A stretch of 64,000 bases of DNA. It comes from Anaerolineales bacterium. GTDB lineage: Bacteria > Chloroflexota > Anaerolineae > 4572-78 > J111. Location of the stretch: the NCBI GenBank assembly GCA_020634855.1, contig JACKAU010000006.1, forward strand, positions 62,001-126,000, written 5' to 3'. Within the stretch, counting starts at the first letter, position 1; every line of letters starts with the position of its first letter. Shown one piece after another: positions 34,041 to 42,752 of this stretch. The notes under the pieces were generated by a model. The model saw only the letters and a program-made list of their open reading frames with translations. It was not told the origin of the DNA and did no database searches. Made by a program: the position numbers and the translations under genes.

Positions 34041-34715
34041 ATGCCTTTAACTAACGATGACGTTAACAGCCAATCCGAATCGACCGAGATGTATCTGATC
34101 ACCGTGTACCGGCTAACCCGCCAGGCTCCGGCGGCCTCAACCAAAGACATTGCCGATATGCTCAATGTCAGTCCGCCCAGCGTCTCGGAGCGGATCAAGC
34201 GGCTGACCGAACAGGGCTACCTCAACCACGCCTGGCGCGAAGGTACGACTCTGACCGAAGCCGGCGAGCGCATTGCCGTCAACGTACTGCGTAAACACCG
34301 CCTGGTCGAGACTTTTCTGGTCGAAATGGCCGGTTACAACCTTGATGAAATCCACGACGAGGCCTGTCACATTGAACATGCCATCTCTGACCGGCTGACC
34401 GATCGGTTAGAAGTCATCCTCAAACATCCCACTGTTGATCCGCACGGTCACCCCATCCCCACCAAGAATGGCGAGGTCGCTGTCGTCACCTATCATCCTC
34501 TGGCCGAGGTCGAACCGGGCGAGCGAGTAGTCATCCGCCAGGTCAGTGATTGGGATAACGCCCAACTCAATTACCTTCAATCGCTGGGCTTAGTTCCCGG
34601 TGTCGAAATCGAGATATTGGATCGCGCCCCCTTTGATGGTCCCCTAACTGTTAAGCTAGGCAGCAAAGTCTTCGCCCTAGCTCAAGACATAGCCCAAACT
34701 GTCGGCGTTCAATAG
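34041..34715 (+). CDS. DtxR/MntR-family metal-dependent repressor
   Basis: A 224-aa regulator: winged helix (STKDIADMLNVSPPSVSERIKRLTEQGYLNHA), dimerisation and metal-binding helices (HRLVETFLVEMAG … DEIHDEACHIEHAIS), an HPTVDPHGHPIP loop and a C-terminal FeoA-like SH3 domain (LNYLQSLGLVPGVEIEILDRAPFDGPLTVKL). The length fits the three-domain DtxR/IdeR type that senses Fe(II) or Mn(II). An 18-bp palindrome with a DtxR-like TTAGG-n-CCTAA shape lies 460 bp downstream, before a metal-exporting ATPase. It likely controls that gene. Confidence 0.85.
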   Translation: MPLTNDDVNSQSESTEMYLITVYRLTRQAPAASTKDIADMLNVSPPSVSERIKRLTEQGYLNHAWREGTTLTEAGERIAVNVLRKHRLVETFLVEMAGYNLDEIHDEACHIEHAISDRLTDRLEVILKHPTVDPHGHPIPTKNGEVAVVTYHPLAEVEPGERVVIRQVSDWDNAQLNYLQSLGLVPGVEIEILDRAPFDGPLTVKLGSKVFALAQDIAQTVGVQ

Positions 34716-34928
34716 AGTTTGTAGAGTTTTTGGAGTTCAAGCCACCTCACCCCCAAAATCACCCGATGACGACATGCTTGCTCCCTGCCACCCTGCCGCC
34801 CTGCGACCTTGCTACCCTGCCTCAATATTGCCACCATTTTGCCCCTTAAATGACAAGAAAAATACCCCATGATCTGGCATAATCGGGCATGCGTACAGGC
34901 TCAATTTTATTATCGAGGGGGTGAAAAG

Positions 34929-35147
34929 ATGGCGCTGGTATGTACTAAAGTGACCAGGAAAGTTATCTGTAATCATGTTGGCGCAACGGGTGAGACCTGC
35001 CCGATTTGTGGCGCTAAAAGGAACGGTTATGGCGGCGATTATCAAATGAAACTGGTAGAAATTGTCGATACGATGATGGAAGTTTGTCTACATACGGGGC
35101 AGACCGGGGCCATCTGCTCCAAATGTGGCGAGGTGTTAATGATGTAA
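34929..35147 (+). CDS. Small zinc-ribbon protein with duplicated CxxC half-sites
   Basis: A 72-aa protein (ATG 34929 with GAGGGGGTG upstream; the frame is open further 5' but without a start signal). Two related halves, CNHVGATGETCPICG and CLHTGQTGAICSKCG, each have the order C-x8-C-x2-C and look like an internal duplication that binds zinc. I do not recognise a named family. It lies just upstream of the operator and promoter of the P1B-4 ATPase, which may link it to metal balance. Confidence 0.6.
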   Translation: MALVCTKVTRKVICNHVGATGETCPICGAKRNGYGGDYQMKLVEIVDTMMEVCLHTGQTGAICSKCGEVLMM

Positions 35148-35174
35148 CCCTATGAAAAGGCCCCATTCATCTCA

Positions 35175-35192
35175 TATTAGGCATGCCTAATA
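35175..35192. promoter_or_regulatory. 18-bp palindrome, candidate DtxR-type operator
   Basis: TATTAGGCATGCCTAATA is a perfect 18-bp palindrome. Its TTAGG/CCTAA halves match the shape of iron-dependent DtxR/IdeR boxes. It ends 13 bp before the -35 box of the ATPase promoter, a spot that suits an activator or a repressor of that promoter. Confidence 0.6.
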
Positions 35193-35205
35193 CCCCAAAT
35201 TTGCG

Positions 35206-35235
35206 TTGACTAATAGCCCCTTTTTTTGATATGCT
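35206..35235 (+). promoter_or_regulatory. Promoter of the metal ATPase gene
   Basis: TTGACT (35206-35211), 18-bp spacer with a T7 run, TATGCT (35230-35235). A 5' leader of about 135 bases follows. Confidence 0.6.
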
Positions 35236-35250
35236 ATAGTTACCAAGCCC

Positions 35251-35282
35251 AAAATAAGTGGTTTTGACAAACCACTTATTTT
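35251..35282 (+). promoter_or_regulatory. Perfect leader hairpin before the metal ATPase
   Basis: AAAATAAGTGGTTT / AAACCACTTATTTT form a perfect 14-bp stem with a 4-base loop, then TTG TTAAAA. It lies between promoter and start codon, so it may be an attenuator-type terminator or a second operator (for example ArsR/SmtB-like). Confidence 0.5.
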
Positions 35283-35377
35283 TGTTAAAATATAAATTAA
35301 CCAAGGTTAATTTAATTATTGATACACATTATAAATAAATTTAATCAGCAAATAATCATCAATGGGTGATCGATATA

Positions 35378-37876
35378 ATGACGACTAAGACAATTTTATC
35401 TGAAAAGAATTTACCGGAAACAAAACGGCCGGAACCCAAAATCGACGAGACCCAACCCTGCTTGGAAATCATCAACCAAACCTTCTGTGGCGAGCCGGGG
35501 ATTATGGGCGTAGAGTTGAATCCCGACAGCCGGCGCATGGCCATTGACTATGACGCCGACCTCATTTCGGAACCGGCCGTAGAGCAGATTGCGCAGCAAA
35601 TGACGCCGGCGCTGCAACACCATCTGGGTACCTGCACCCTGCACGTCAAATCGCGCGGCGGACGGGCCTGCGAGTCGTGCGCGCTAGCCTTAGAGCAAAA
35701 GATGCAGAATTTGGATGGCGTCTGCCGGGCCTCGGCCAGTTATCGCAGCGGAGTTTTGAGCCTGACCTATGATCGCGGGCAGACGTCGCCCGATCAACTG
35801 CTGCATCATATCAAACAACTGGGCATCCAGGTGAAACCCTCCGCCGGAGAGTTGCCATTGGTTGAAGCAAAACCGGCGGAACCGGCCGACTGGTGGCATC
35901 GAGTCCAACAATGGCCGGCCTGGAAGCATCTGGAGGCCATCTTCACGGCGATCACCTTGATCGCCATGCTGGCGGCCTGGCTGGCCGACTATCTCGCCCT
36001 GGCCCCGGCGATCTCGACCGTACTCTATGTCATTGCCTACGTTACCGGCGGCGTGTTCGGCGTCAAAGGCGGTCTCGAGTCACTGCGTGAGCGAACCATC
36101 GATGTTGACCTGCTGATGGTGCTGGCGGCGTTGGGAGCGGCGGCCGTTGGCGCGCCGTTCGAGGGCGCGCTGCTGCTGTTTCTCTTCTCGCTCTCTAACG
36201 TGCTGCAAGATTACGCCATGGATCGCACCCGCAACGCCATCAAAGCCTTGATGAAACTGCGCCCCAACCAAGCCCTTATTCGGCGAGGGGCGGAGCTGGT
36301 GACGGTGCCCATCGAACAGGTCAAACTGGGCGACCGATTTGTCATTAAACCCGGCGACCGCATCCCGTTGGACGGCCATATCATCGACGGCGAAAGCTCG
36401 GTCGATCAGGCTTCCCTGACCGGCGAGTCGATGCCGGTGGCCAAAAAAGTCGGCGATACCATCTTGGCCGGAACCATCAATAAAAACGGCAGCATGGAAG
36501 CCGAAGTCACCAAGTTGGCCAAGGATTCGACGCTGGCCCGCTTGATTAAGATGGTCGAGGAAGCGCAAAGCGAAAAGGCCAAGACCCAACGCTTTCTGGA
36601 CACCGCCGAACAATACTACGCCACCGGTGTCATTATCTTTACCGCGCTCGTGGCCGCGGTGCCGGTTCTCTTTTGGGGCGAGGCGTTCGACAGCGCTTTT
36701 TATCGGGCCATGACAGTTATGGTGGCGGCTTCGCCTTGCGCGATCATCATCAGTACCCCGGCCTCAATTTTGTCGGCCATCGGCGCGGGGGCGCGACGCG
36801 GCGTGTTGTTCAAAGGCGGCGTCTATGTGGAGCAAGCGGCTGAGATCAAAGTCATCGCCTTTGACAAAACCGGCACGCTGACCGAAGGTAAACCGCAAGT
36901 CACCGATGTCAAACTCATCGGCGGGGCAGCCGCCGAACTGACGGAAGATGAATTATTGGCTCTGGCTGCGGCGGTTGAGTCGAAGTCGGAACACGCGCTA
37001 GGTCAGGCCACGGTGGCTGCGGCGGCCGACCGTAATCTGGCGTTGTCGGAGGCGCTGGCTTTTGAAGCGACGACCGGCCAGGGCGCGCGAGGCCAGGTTG
37101 GCGGCCGGGATATTCGCGTCGGCAACCTGCGCTACTTTGCCAAATTCAAAACCGACGGCCTAGCCGAAGCCGCCGCCGAAGTGGATCGGCTGACGGGCGA
37201 AGGCAAAACCGCGATTGTCGTCGGCCAAGTTACCGGCGATGAGCAGACGGCCCGGCTGTTGGGCATCATTGCCTTCGCTGACCGAGTCCGGCCTATCGCC
37301 GCCCCCGTGGTCGCCGACCTGAAGTCGTTGGGCGTCGAACAGATCGTCATGCTGACCGGCGACAACGAGCGGGTAGCGCAAGCCATTGCCGCCCAAACCG
37401 GCGTCGATCACTACTACGCCAACTTGATGCCGGAAGATAAAGTCCGGATTGTAAAAGAGCTTGAAGCAAAGTACGGCTCGGTGGCAATGGTTGGGGATGG
37501 AGTAAACGATGCGCCGGCGCTGGCCAGCGCCACCATCGGCGTGGCCATGGGCGCGGCCGGAACTGACGTGGCGCTGGAAACCGCCGATGTGGTCTTGATG
37601 TCGGATGATTTGAGCAATATCGCTTACGCCATCGCCCTCAGCCGGCAAACCCGTAAAACGCTGATCACGAACTTGGGCTTTGCGATGACGGCGATCGTGG
37701 TGATGCTCATCGCCATTTTTACCAGTGGTCTCGGTCTGCCCCTGGCGGTCATCGGTCACGAAGGTGGCACGGTACTGGTCTCTTTGAACGGGCTGCGGCT
37801 ACTGATGTTCAAACGACGGCCGTCCACCGCTGCTGAGGGACAAAGGAGCGTTCCTCAACTGCAACCGGTTGGGTAA
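35378..37876 (+). CDS. P1B-4-type metal-exporting ATPase
   Basis: An 832-aa P-type ATPase. N-terminal heavy-metal-associated region with a CxxC (RACESCALALEQ), then transmembrane helices, the TGES actuator motif, SPC in the ion-path helix (VAASPCAIIIS), DKTGTLT phosphorylation site, SEHALGQA, GDGVNDAPAL, and HEGGT in the last helix (VIGHEGGTVLVSLNGL). SPC plus HEGGT defines the P1B-4 group (CoaT, CtpD, PfeT/FrvA), exporters of Co(II) or Fe(II). ATG 35378 has GGTGA nine bases upstream; a GTG at 35366 is possible. The upstream DtxR-like palindrome points to iron export. Confidence 0.85.
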   Translation: MTTKTILSEKNLPETKRPEPKIDETQPCLEIINQTFCGEPGIMGVELNPDSRRMAIDYDADLISEPAVEQIAQQMTPALQHHLGTCTLHVKSRGGRACESCALALEQKMQNLDGVCRASASYRSGVLSLTYDRGQTSPDQLLHHIKQLGIQVKPSAGELPLVEAKPAEPADWWHRVQQWPAWKHLEAIFTAITLIAMLAAWLADYLALAPAISTVLYVIAYVTGGVFGVKGGLESLRERTIDVDLLMVLAALGAAAVGAPFEGALLLFLFSLSNVLQDYAMDRTRNAIKALMKLRPNQALIRRGAELVTVPIEQVKLGDRFVIKPGDRIPLDGHIIDGESSVDQASLTGESMPVAKKVGDTILAGTINKNGSMEAEVTKLAKDSTLARLIKMVEEAQSEKAKTQRFLDTAEQYYATGVIIFTALVAAVPVLFWGEAFDSAFYRAMTVMVAASPCAIIISTPASILSAIGAGARRGVLFKGGVYVEQAAEIKVIAFDKTGTLTEGKPQVTDVKLIGGAAAELTEDELLALAAAVESKSEHALGQATVAAAADRNLALSEALAFEATTGQGARGQVGGRDIRVGNLRYFAKFKTDGLAEAAAEVDRLTGEGKTAIVVGQVTGDEQTARLLGIIAFADRVRPIAAPVVADLKSLGVEQIVMLTGDNERVAQAIAAQTGVDHYYANLMPEDKVRIVKELEAKYGSVAMVGDGVNDAPALASATIGVAMGAAGTDVALETADVVLMSDDLSNIAYAIALSRQTRKTLITNLGFAMTAIVVMLIAIFTSGLGLPLAVIGHEGGTVLVSLNGLRLLMFKRRPSTAAEGQRSVPQLQPVG

Positions 37877-37900
37877 GCGGCAATTACTCACTTGAATGTA

Positions 37901-37935
37901 AAAAAGTCCAGGCCGAGAAAGACTTGGACTTTTTA
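37901..37935 (+). terminator. Intrinsic terminator of the metal ATPase gene
   Basis: AAAAAGTCCA (37901-37910) pairs with TGGACTTTTT (37925-37934), with a run of T at the end. It lies 25 bp past the stop codon. Confidence 0.75.
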
Positions 37936-37957
37936 TCCTCAAGCAGGACGTGTTCTT

Positions 37958-37985
37958 TTGACAGGTTTCCAAAAACAACTATTAT
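37958..37985 (+). promoter_or_regulatory. Promoter of the acyl-CoA dehydrogenase operon
   Basis: TTGACA (37958-37963), 16-bp spacer, TATTAT (37980-37985). A leader of ~185 bases follows; it contains the palindrome TCACCGGTGA at 38143-38152, a possible operator for a fatty-acid regulator, and the ribosome site GGAGGA. Confidence 0.55.
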
Positions 37986-38176
37986 AGGGTGTAATAATTT
38001 AAGTCGTTACCGTCTCACTAACAACCAAACATACCAGTCTTTTCGGTTAAATTCATCAAGGAAGTGGGATAAGGTGTGGACGAGATTTCTCCTCAATCCC
38101 CTACTCTATTACTTCCGACTCCCCGATGTAGGTGTATGGTGATCACCGGTGACAAATAAATAAATTTGGAGGAACT

Positions 38177-39349
38177 ATGGAGACAACGGGGTTTGACCTC
38201 TTCCAATTCGAGCAACTGCTCACCGACCAACAGCGAGCGCTGTGCGGGCAGATACGCGCTTATGTAGACAACATCGTCGTACCGAATATCAATCCGTTCT
38301 GGGAACGAGCCGAGTACCCACGCGATATTTTTATGGCCATCAAAGAACTGCCGATTATCGGCGGAACCATCAAGGGTTACGGTTGCGCCGGTCTCGACAG
38401 CCTGGCCTATGGTCTGGTTCAGTACGAACTATCTCGCGGCGACGGTTCGATTTCGACCATTTTTATCGTACACTCCAGTCTGGCCATGGGCACGATTGGC
38501 TATCTGGGGTCGGATGAACAACGAGAGCGCTGGCTGCCGGCGATGGCTCGAATGGAGAAAATCGGGGCGTTCGGCTTGACCGAACCGGAGCGTGGCTCGG
38601 ACGCCTCGCACCTGTTGACCGTCGCTCGCCGCGATGGAGACGACTATATCCTCAATGGGGCCAAACGCTGGATCGGCAACGCCTCATTCGCCGATCTGCT
38701 CATCATCTGGGCCAGAGATGAAGCCGGCGGCTTTGGCGGCTTCGTGTTAGAAAATCCGACCCAACTACCCGGCGTCACCATCGCCGACATCCCCAATAAA
38801 ATCGGCAAGCGGGCGGTGCCTAACGCCCACATCACGTTAGAGAACGTGCGGGTCCCGGCTGAAAACCGGCTGGAAGGCTGCACCGCTTTCAAAGACATTA
38901 CCAAAATTCTGACCTACTCGCGCTACGGCGTGGCCTGGGAAGCGATCGGGCTGGCCGCCGGCTGTTTCGAGCAGGCTCTCAAATATACCAAAGAACGCCA
39001 GCAGTTTGATCGCCCCATTGCCAGTTTTCAACTGGTACAACAAAAACTGGTCGAGATGGCGGCCGAGGTGAGTCACCTACAATTTTTTGGCTACCATCTA
39101 GCCCAACTGATGGAAGCCGATGAACTGTCCATCGGCCAGGTCGCGCTGGCCAAATACAGCGCCACGACCAAGGCCCGGCGGGTGGCTCAACTAGGCCGGG
39201 AAGTGCTGGGCGGCAACGGCATTTTGCTTGACTATCACGTCGCTCGCCTCTTCACCGATGCTGAAGCCATCTACTCCTACGAAGGCACCGCCGACATCAA
39301 CCTCTTGATCGCCGGTCGAGAAATTACCGGGTTAAATGCGATTGTGTAA
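38177..39349 (+). CDS. Acyl-CoA dehydrogenase, glutaryl-CoA dehydrogenase-like
   Basis: A 390-aa flavoprotein of the acyl-CoA dehydrogenase family. Visible signatures are FGLTEPERGSDASHL (FAD/substrate), YTKERQQFDRPIASFQLVQQKL, and the C-terminal YSYEGTADINLLIAGREITG with catalytic Glu369. The YEGT-x-DIN and GREITG forms are those of glutaryl-CoA dehydrogenase, which makes crotonyl-CoA in lysine/tryptophan breakdown. GGAGGA lies before the ATG. It is 27 bp upstream of a 3-hydroxyacyl-CoA dehydrogenase gene, which fits consecutive steps of acyl-CoA oxidation; the enoyl-CoA hydratase is not here. Confidence 0.8.
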   Translation: METTGFDLFQFEQLLTDQQRALCGQIRAYVDNIVVPNINPFWERAEYPRDIFMAIKELPIIGGTIKGYGCAGLDSLAYGLVQYELSRGDGSISTIFIVHSSLAMGTIGYLGSDEQRERWLPAMARMEKIGAFGLTEPERGSDASHLLTVARRDGDDYILNGAKRWIGNASFADLLIIWARDEAGGFGGFVLENPTQLPGVTIADIPNKIGKRAVPNAHITLENVRVPAENRLEGCTAFKDITKILTYSRYGVAWEAIGLAAGCFEQALKYTKERQQFDRPIASFQLVQQKLVEMAAEVSHLQFFGYHLAQLMEADELSIGQVALAKYSATTKARRVAQLGREVLGGNGILLDYHVARLFTDAEAIYSYEGTADINLLIAGREITGLNAIV

Positions 39350-39376
39350 AGGAGATTGGAGATTAGGGGGCGAATT

Positions 39377-40798
39377 ATGAGTCAAGAGATTAAATCAGCG
39401 GCCGTGATTGGAGCCGGCACGATGGGCGCGGCGATTGCGGCGCTGCTGGCTAATGTGGGGTTATCGGTACTGCTGCTCGATGTGGTGCCGCAGCAGCTTA
39501 CGCCGGAGGAAGAGAGCAACGGGCTGACCCTGAGCGATCCGGCGGTGCGAAATCGGCTGGCGCAGGCCGGGTTTGAGCGGGCCTGCCGGGCCAAACCGGC
39601 GGCATTCGTCGATCACGCCGCCGAGCAGCGCATCACCATCGGCAATGTTGAGGATGATTTAGCCCAACTGGCCGAAGCCGACTGGATCATCGAAGCCATT
39701 ATCGAGCAGCTTCCGCCGAAACAGGCCTTGATGGCCCAGATCGAGACGGTGCGCCGGCCCGATAGCTATGTCACCAGCAACAGTTCCGGCCTGCCGATGG
39801 CGGCCATTGCTGAGGGTCGCAGTCCCAATTTCAAACAGCATTTCTTGGGAACGCACTTTTTTAACCCCCCGCGTTATCTAAAACTGCTGGAAGTCATCCC
39901 CACGGCTGAAACCGATGCTGATGTGACCCAAACCTTAGCCCAATTTGGCGAGACAACTTTGCAGAAAGGTATCGTTTACTGCCGGGACACGCCCAATTTT
40001 ATCGGCAATCGACTGTACTCCTTCAACTACAGCTTTGTCGTCGGCCACGCGCTGGAGCATGGCTACACGATAGCCGAGGTCGATGCTGTGACCGGGCCGC
40101 TGCTAGGCCGGCCTAAAACGGCCACGTTCCGGCTGCTCGATCTGATCGGGATCGACATTGTCACCCATATGACCCGCAACCTGGCGGAGTTGATTCCTAA
40201 TGATCCTTATCGTATCATTCTGCAAGATACTCAACTGAACCGGCTGTTCAATGAACTGATGCAACGCCGCTGGTTGGGCAATAAGAGCGGCCAAGGGTTT
40301 TACAAAAAAGACCCCGATACCGGCGAACGCCTATGCCTGAACCTTCAGCCGGAGTCGTTAGCCTACCGTTCACCAGGGGAGCCGATCTTTGCGGCAGTCG
40401 AGGCTGTCCAAACGATTGATGATTTAGGCGAACGCGTATCAACCCTGCTGAGCGATTCCTGGCGGCACGATCGCGGCGCGCAGTTGGTGCGAGCGTTACT
40501 CAGTTTCGAGTTCGCTTATGCGGCGTCTTGCGCCCCGGATATTGCCTACTCGCTGAAAAGCATCGACGATACGATGCGCTGGGGTTTTGCCCACCAGGCC
40601 GGCCCGTTTGAGATATGGGATAGGCTCGGCGTAGCGGAAACGGTCAAGATGATCGAAGCCCAAGACATCCCGGTGGCGTTCTGGGTCCATCAGATGTTGG
40701 CGGCGGGCATCGACCATTTTTACCAGAAAGACGGCGATCAAATCGTGGCCTGCTATGATTGGGACACCAAGGATTACCGGCCGCTCAAATTGGCCTGA
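39377..40798 (+). CDS. 3-hydroxyacyl-CoA dehydrogenase
   Basis: A 473-aa NAD-dependent dehydrogenase of the HAD/FadB type without a crotonase domain. Rossmann motif GAGTMGAAIAALLANVG at the start; catalytic His in LGTHFFNPPRYLKLLEVIP and the NFIGNRL motif; then two C-terminal helical domains (GRPKTATFRLLDLIGIDIV … and a second near 350-473). It oxidises 3-hydroxyacyl-CoA to 3-ketoacyl-CoA. ATG 39377 has AGGGGG upstream and starts at the domain boundary. It forms an operon with the preceding dehydrogenase. Confidence 0.85.
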   Translation: MSQEIKSAAVIGAGTMGAAIAALLANVGLSVLLLDVVPQQLTPEEESNGLTLSDPAVRNRLAQAGFERACRAKPAAFVDHAAEQRITIGNVEDDLAQLAEADWIIEAIIEQLPPKQALMAQIETVRRPDSYVTSNSSGLPMAAIAEGRSPNFKQHFLGTHFFNPPRYLKLLEVIPTAETDADVTQTLAQFGETTLQKGIVYCRDTPNFIGNRLYSFNYSFVVGHALEHGYTIAEVDAVTGPLLGRPKTATFRLLDLIGIDIVTHMTRNLAELIPNDPYRIILQDTQLNRLFNELMQRRWLGNKSGQGFYKKDPDTGERLCLNLQPESLAYRSPGEPIFAAVEAVQTIDDLGERVSTLLSDSWRHDRGAQLVRALLSFEFAYAASCAPDIAYSLKSIDDTMRWGFAHQAGPFEIWDRLGVAETVKMIEAQDIPVAFWVHQMLAAGIDHFYQKDGDQIVACYDWDTKDYRPLKLA

Positions 40799-40817
40799 AC
40801 CAATCGCCCCTAATTGG

Positions 40818-40846
40818 TTGTTGTCGCCGCCGGCCCGGCATAATAG
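40818..40846 (+). promoter_or_regulatory. Possible promoter of the PhzF gene
   Basis: TTGTTG (40818-40823), 17-bp GC-rich spacer, TAATAG (40841-40846), 22 bp before the ATG; moderate match only. Confidence 0.4.
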
Positions 40847-40867
40847 AATAGGTAAAAACAGGAGGGT

Positions 40868-41752
40868 ATGATGCAGTTTTATATTGTCGATGTTTTTACC
40901 GAAACAAAATATGCCGGGAATCAACTGGCGGTAATCCGCGATGCGGCCGGCCTTTCCACAGAAACGATGCAGGCCATCGCCCTGGAGATGAACTACTCTG
41001 AGACGACGTTCATTTTGGGCGACGCCGCCCGCGACGGCGGTTATGACGTGCGGATTTTTACCCCCGCCGAGGAAGTTCCTTTTGCCGGGCATCCCACCTT
41101 GGGAACAGCCTTCATAATCCAACAAAAAATTATCCAATTCCCGGTCGATAAGGTCATTCTCAATTTGAAAGTCGGCCCGATTCCGGTCACGTTTAGCTAT
41201 CGCGATCAGCAGCCCGGCGAGTTGTGGATGCACCAGCGCCCGCCAGATTTTGGCGAAACCTTCACCGCCGAGACGCTGGCCGCCGTACTCAATCTCGATA
41301 TCGAGGATATCGATCCCCGCTTTCCCATTCAAGACGTTTCAACCGGTTTGCCATTTATCATCGTTCCACTACAATCACTGTCGGCAACAAAACGCTGCCG
41401 CGTCAATCTCGACCGGTTTGAGCAGCTAATAAAAACCTCACAGCGAGCCAGGGCCGTCTTTGTTTTCTGCGCTGAAACGTATCAGGCCGAAAATGATCTC
41501 AACGCTCGCATGTTCTCCCCTTACTACAGTGTCGACGAAGACCCGGCCACGGGCAGCGCCAACGGCTGTCTGGCCGGCTATCTGGTCAAGCATCGCTACT
41601 TTGGCAGCGATCGCATTGACGTACGGGTAGAACAGGGATACGAAATCAAACGGCCGTCGCTGCTGAAGTTACAAGCTCAAGCGAACGGCGACCACATCGA
41701 CGTTTTTGTCGGGGGTGGGGTTGTGCTGGTAGCGGAAGGTCAATTAGTTTAA
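40868..41752 (+). CDS. PhzF-family isomerase-like protein
   Basis: A 294-aa protein with the PhzF/diaminopimelate-epimerase double fold. Family motifs: VDVFTETKYAGNQLAVI, MNYSETTFIL with the catalytic Glu, TPAEEVPFAGHPTLGTA, and DEDPATGSANGCLAGYLV. PhzF isomerises a dihydro-anthranilate in phenazine synthesis, but most family members have unknown substrates and no phenazine genes are here. ACAGGAGGGT precedes twin ATG codons (40868, 40871); either may be used. The next gene is 22 bp downstream. Confidence 0.85.
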   Translation: MMQFYIVDVFTETKYAGNQLAVIRDAAGLSTETMQAIALEMNYSETTFILGDAARDGGYDVRIFTPAEEVPFAGHPTLGTAFIIQQKIIQFPVDKVILNLKVGPIPVTFSYRDQQPGELWMHQRPPDFGETFTAETLAAVLNLDIEDIDPRFPIQDVSTGLPFIIVPLQSLSATKRCRVNLDRFEQLIKTSQRARAVFVFCAETYQAENDLNARMFSPYYSVDEDPATGSANGCLAGYLVKHRYFGSDRIDVRVEQGYEIKRPSLLKLQAQANGDHIDVFVGGGVVLVAEGQLV

Positions 41753-41774
41753 GTAATTTGAAAAAAGTGAGAGA

Positions 41775-42416
41775 ATGAATAAAAAAGATATCAATAAACT
41801 GGCCAAAAAATACAAGGTCAGCCCTGAAGCGGTGATGGTGTTAAGCGACGCCCTCCGTCGAGGCAACCTGACGATGGCTCAATTCAGCCATCCCGACCTG
41901 GGCGGCTCCGGCCAGTGGATGCAAGGCGGCATGACGATGATCGGCGATATGTTCAACGACGGTCTCAAAGCCACGGTCAACGGCCTCTGCGCCGAATTAG
42001 CGGCCATGCTGGCGGCCCAACCCGCCCCGGTCGACACCGTCGCCCCAGCGAGCCAAAGCCAGCAGCAATCGACCGGCCAAACCGCCTCGTCCGGCGCGAA
42101 ACAGAAAAAAACCAAACAGCCGGCCTCGGTTGGCTCGACGCCCACGTTCCAAGCGATGTCATCCGCCGCCTGGTGGCCGGCCAAGTTGGGATCGCCCAAC
42201 AGTTCCGGCGCGCAAAACAACATGCGCTACGCCTATTTCGCCTCGGCGCGGCGACTGGTAGTAGATATTGATGGGCAAGTAACGGTTTATGACACCGGCG
42301 ACCACCAAATCAGCGGCGTGAGCCAGCAGCAATCGGGCACGCGCTCGGTAACATTCACCAGCCAGCATGGGACGGTCAAATCAAGCGATTTGAAAGTGGT
42401 TAAGTCTAAGAAGTAA
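41775..42416 (+). CDS. SHOCT-like protein of unknown function
   Basis: A 213-aa soluble protein. N-terminal helix pair (KKDINKLAKKYKVSPEAVMVLSDALRRGNLTMAQFSHPDLGG) resembles a SHOCT-type short helical domain. A Gln/Ser/Ala linker with KQKKTKQ follows. The C-terminal ~70 residues (AAWWPAKLGSPNSSGAQNNMRYAYFASARRLVVDIDGQVTVYDTGDHQI) form a small beta domain. No signal peptide. A role is not known; tethering or binding is a guess. Confidence 0.65.
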   Translation: MNKKDINKLAKKYKVSPEAVMVLSDALRRGNLTMAQFSHPDLGGSGQWMQGGMTMIGDMFNDGLKATVNGLCAELAAMLAAQPAPVDTVAPASQSQQQSTGQTASSGAKQKKTKQPASVGSTPTFQAMSSAAWWPAKLGSPNSSGAQNNMRYAYFASARRLVVDIDGQVTVYDTGDHQISGVSQQQSGTRSVTFTSQHGTVKSSDLKVVKSKK

Positions 42417-42435
42417 TCTCACGCTAACGCCCGAA

Positions 42436-42448
42436 AGTGACTGTCACC
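42436..42448. repeat. Solo AGTGACTGTCACC repeat end
   Basis: A single end of the GGTGACAGTCACT family, 20 bp after the SHOCT-like gene, without a partner end nearby in the expected distance; the pair at 42697-42726 is 250 bp away. Confidence 0.6.
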
Positions 42449-42650
42449 TTGCTCTGGGTTTATTCAGGAACAACGCTACTATTTAGAGTACTTAGCTAAT
42501 AGTGCTGCTGGCCTGTTTACCCATACCATCGTCATGGTCGCCGTTGAGAGTGGGGACGGTGCGGCTGATGCTGAGCGGGTTATTTTTTGCCAACTCGAGC
42601 AAAAGAGCCTTCACCCGGCCCAAATCTTCTTTATTGGCCTAATTGTCTAA
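42440..42650 (+). pseudogene. Protein-like fragment between repeat elements
   Basis: A plus-strand frame without a start codon reads like protein: … GFIQEQRYYLEYLANSAAGL, FTHTIVMVAVESGDGAADAE, RVIFCQLEQKSLHPAQIFFI … and ends in TAA at 42648-42650. Its 5' end coincides with the AGTGACTGTCACC repeat, which suggests that an element insertion or deletion cut off the rest of the gene. I do not recognise the family. Confidence 0.35.
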
Positions 42651-42696
42651 AAGGTGAGAGGTCAAATGAGATAGTTATAAGTTACGCAGTTCAAAA

Positions 42697-42726
42697 GGTG
42701 ACAGTCACTAAAAAGTGACTGTCACC
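42697..42726. repeat. GGTGACAGTCACT inverted-repeat element (minimal copy)
   Basis: GGTGACAGTCACT-AAAA-AGTGACTGTCACC: both ends with only 4 bases between, a strong 13-bp hairpin. Upstream TTACGCAGTTCAAAA matches, in reverse, the right end of the element at 53947-54069. It could also end transcription of the minus-strand amidohydrolase gene. Confidence 0.7.
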
Positions 42727-42752
42727 TTGTAAAAGGAAAGATTCTCTAAGCT

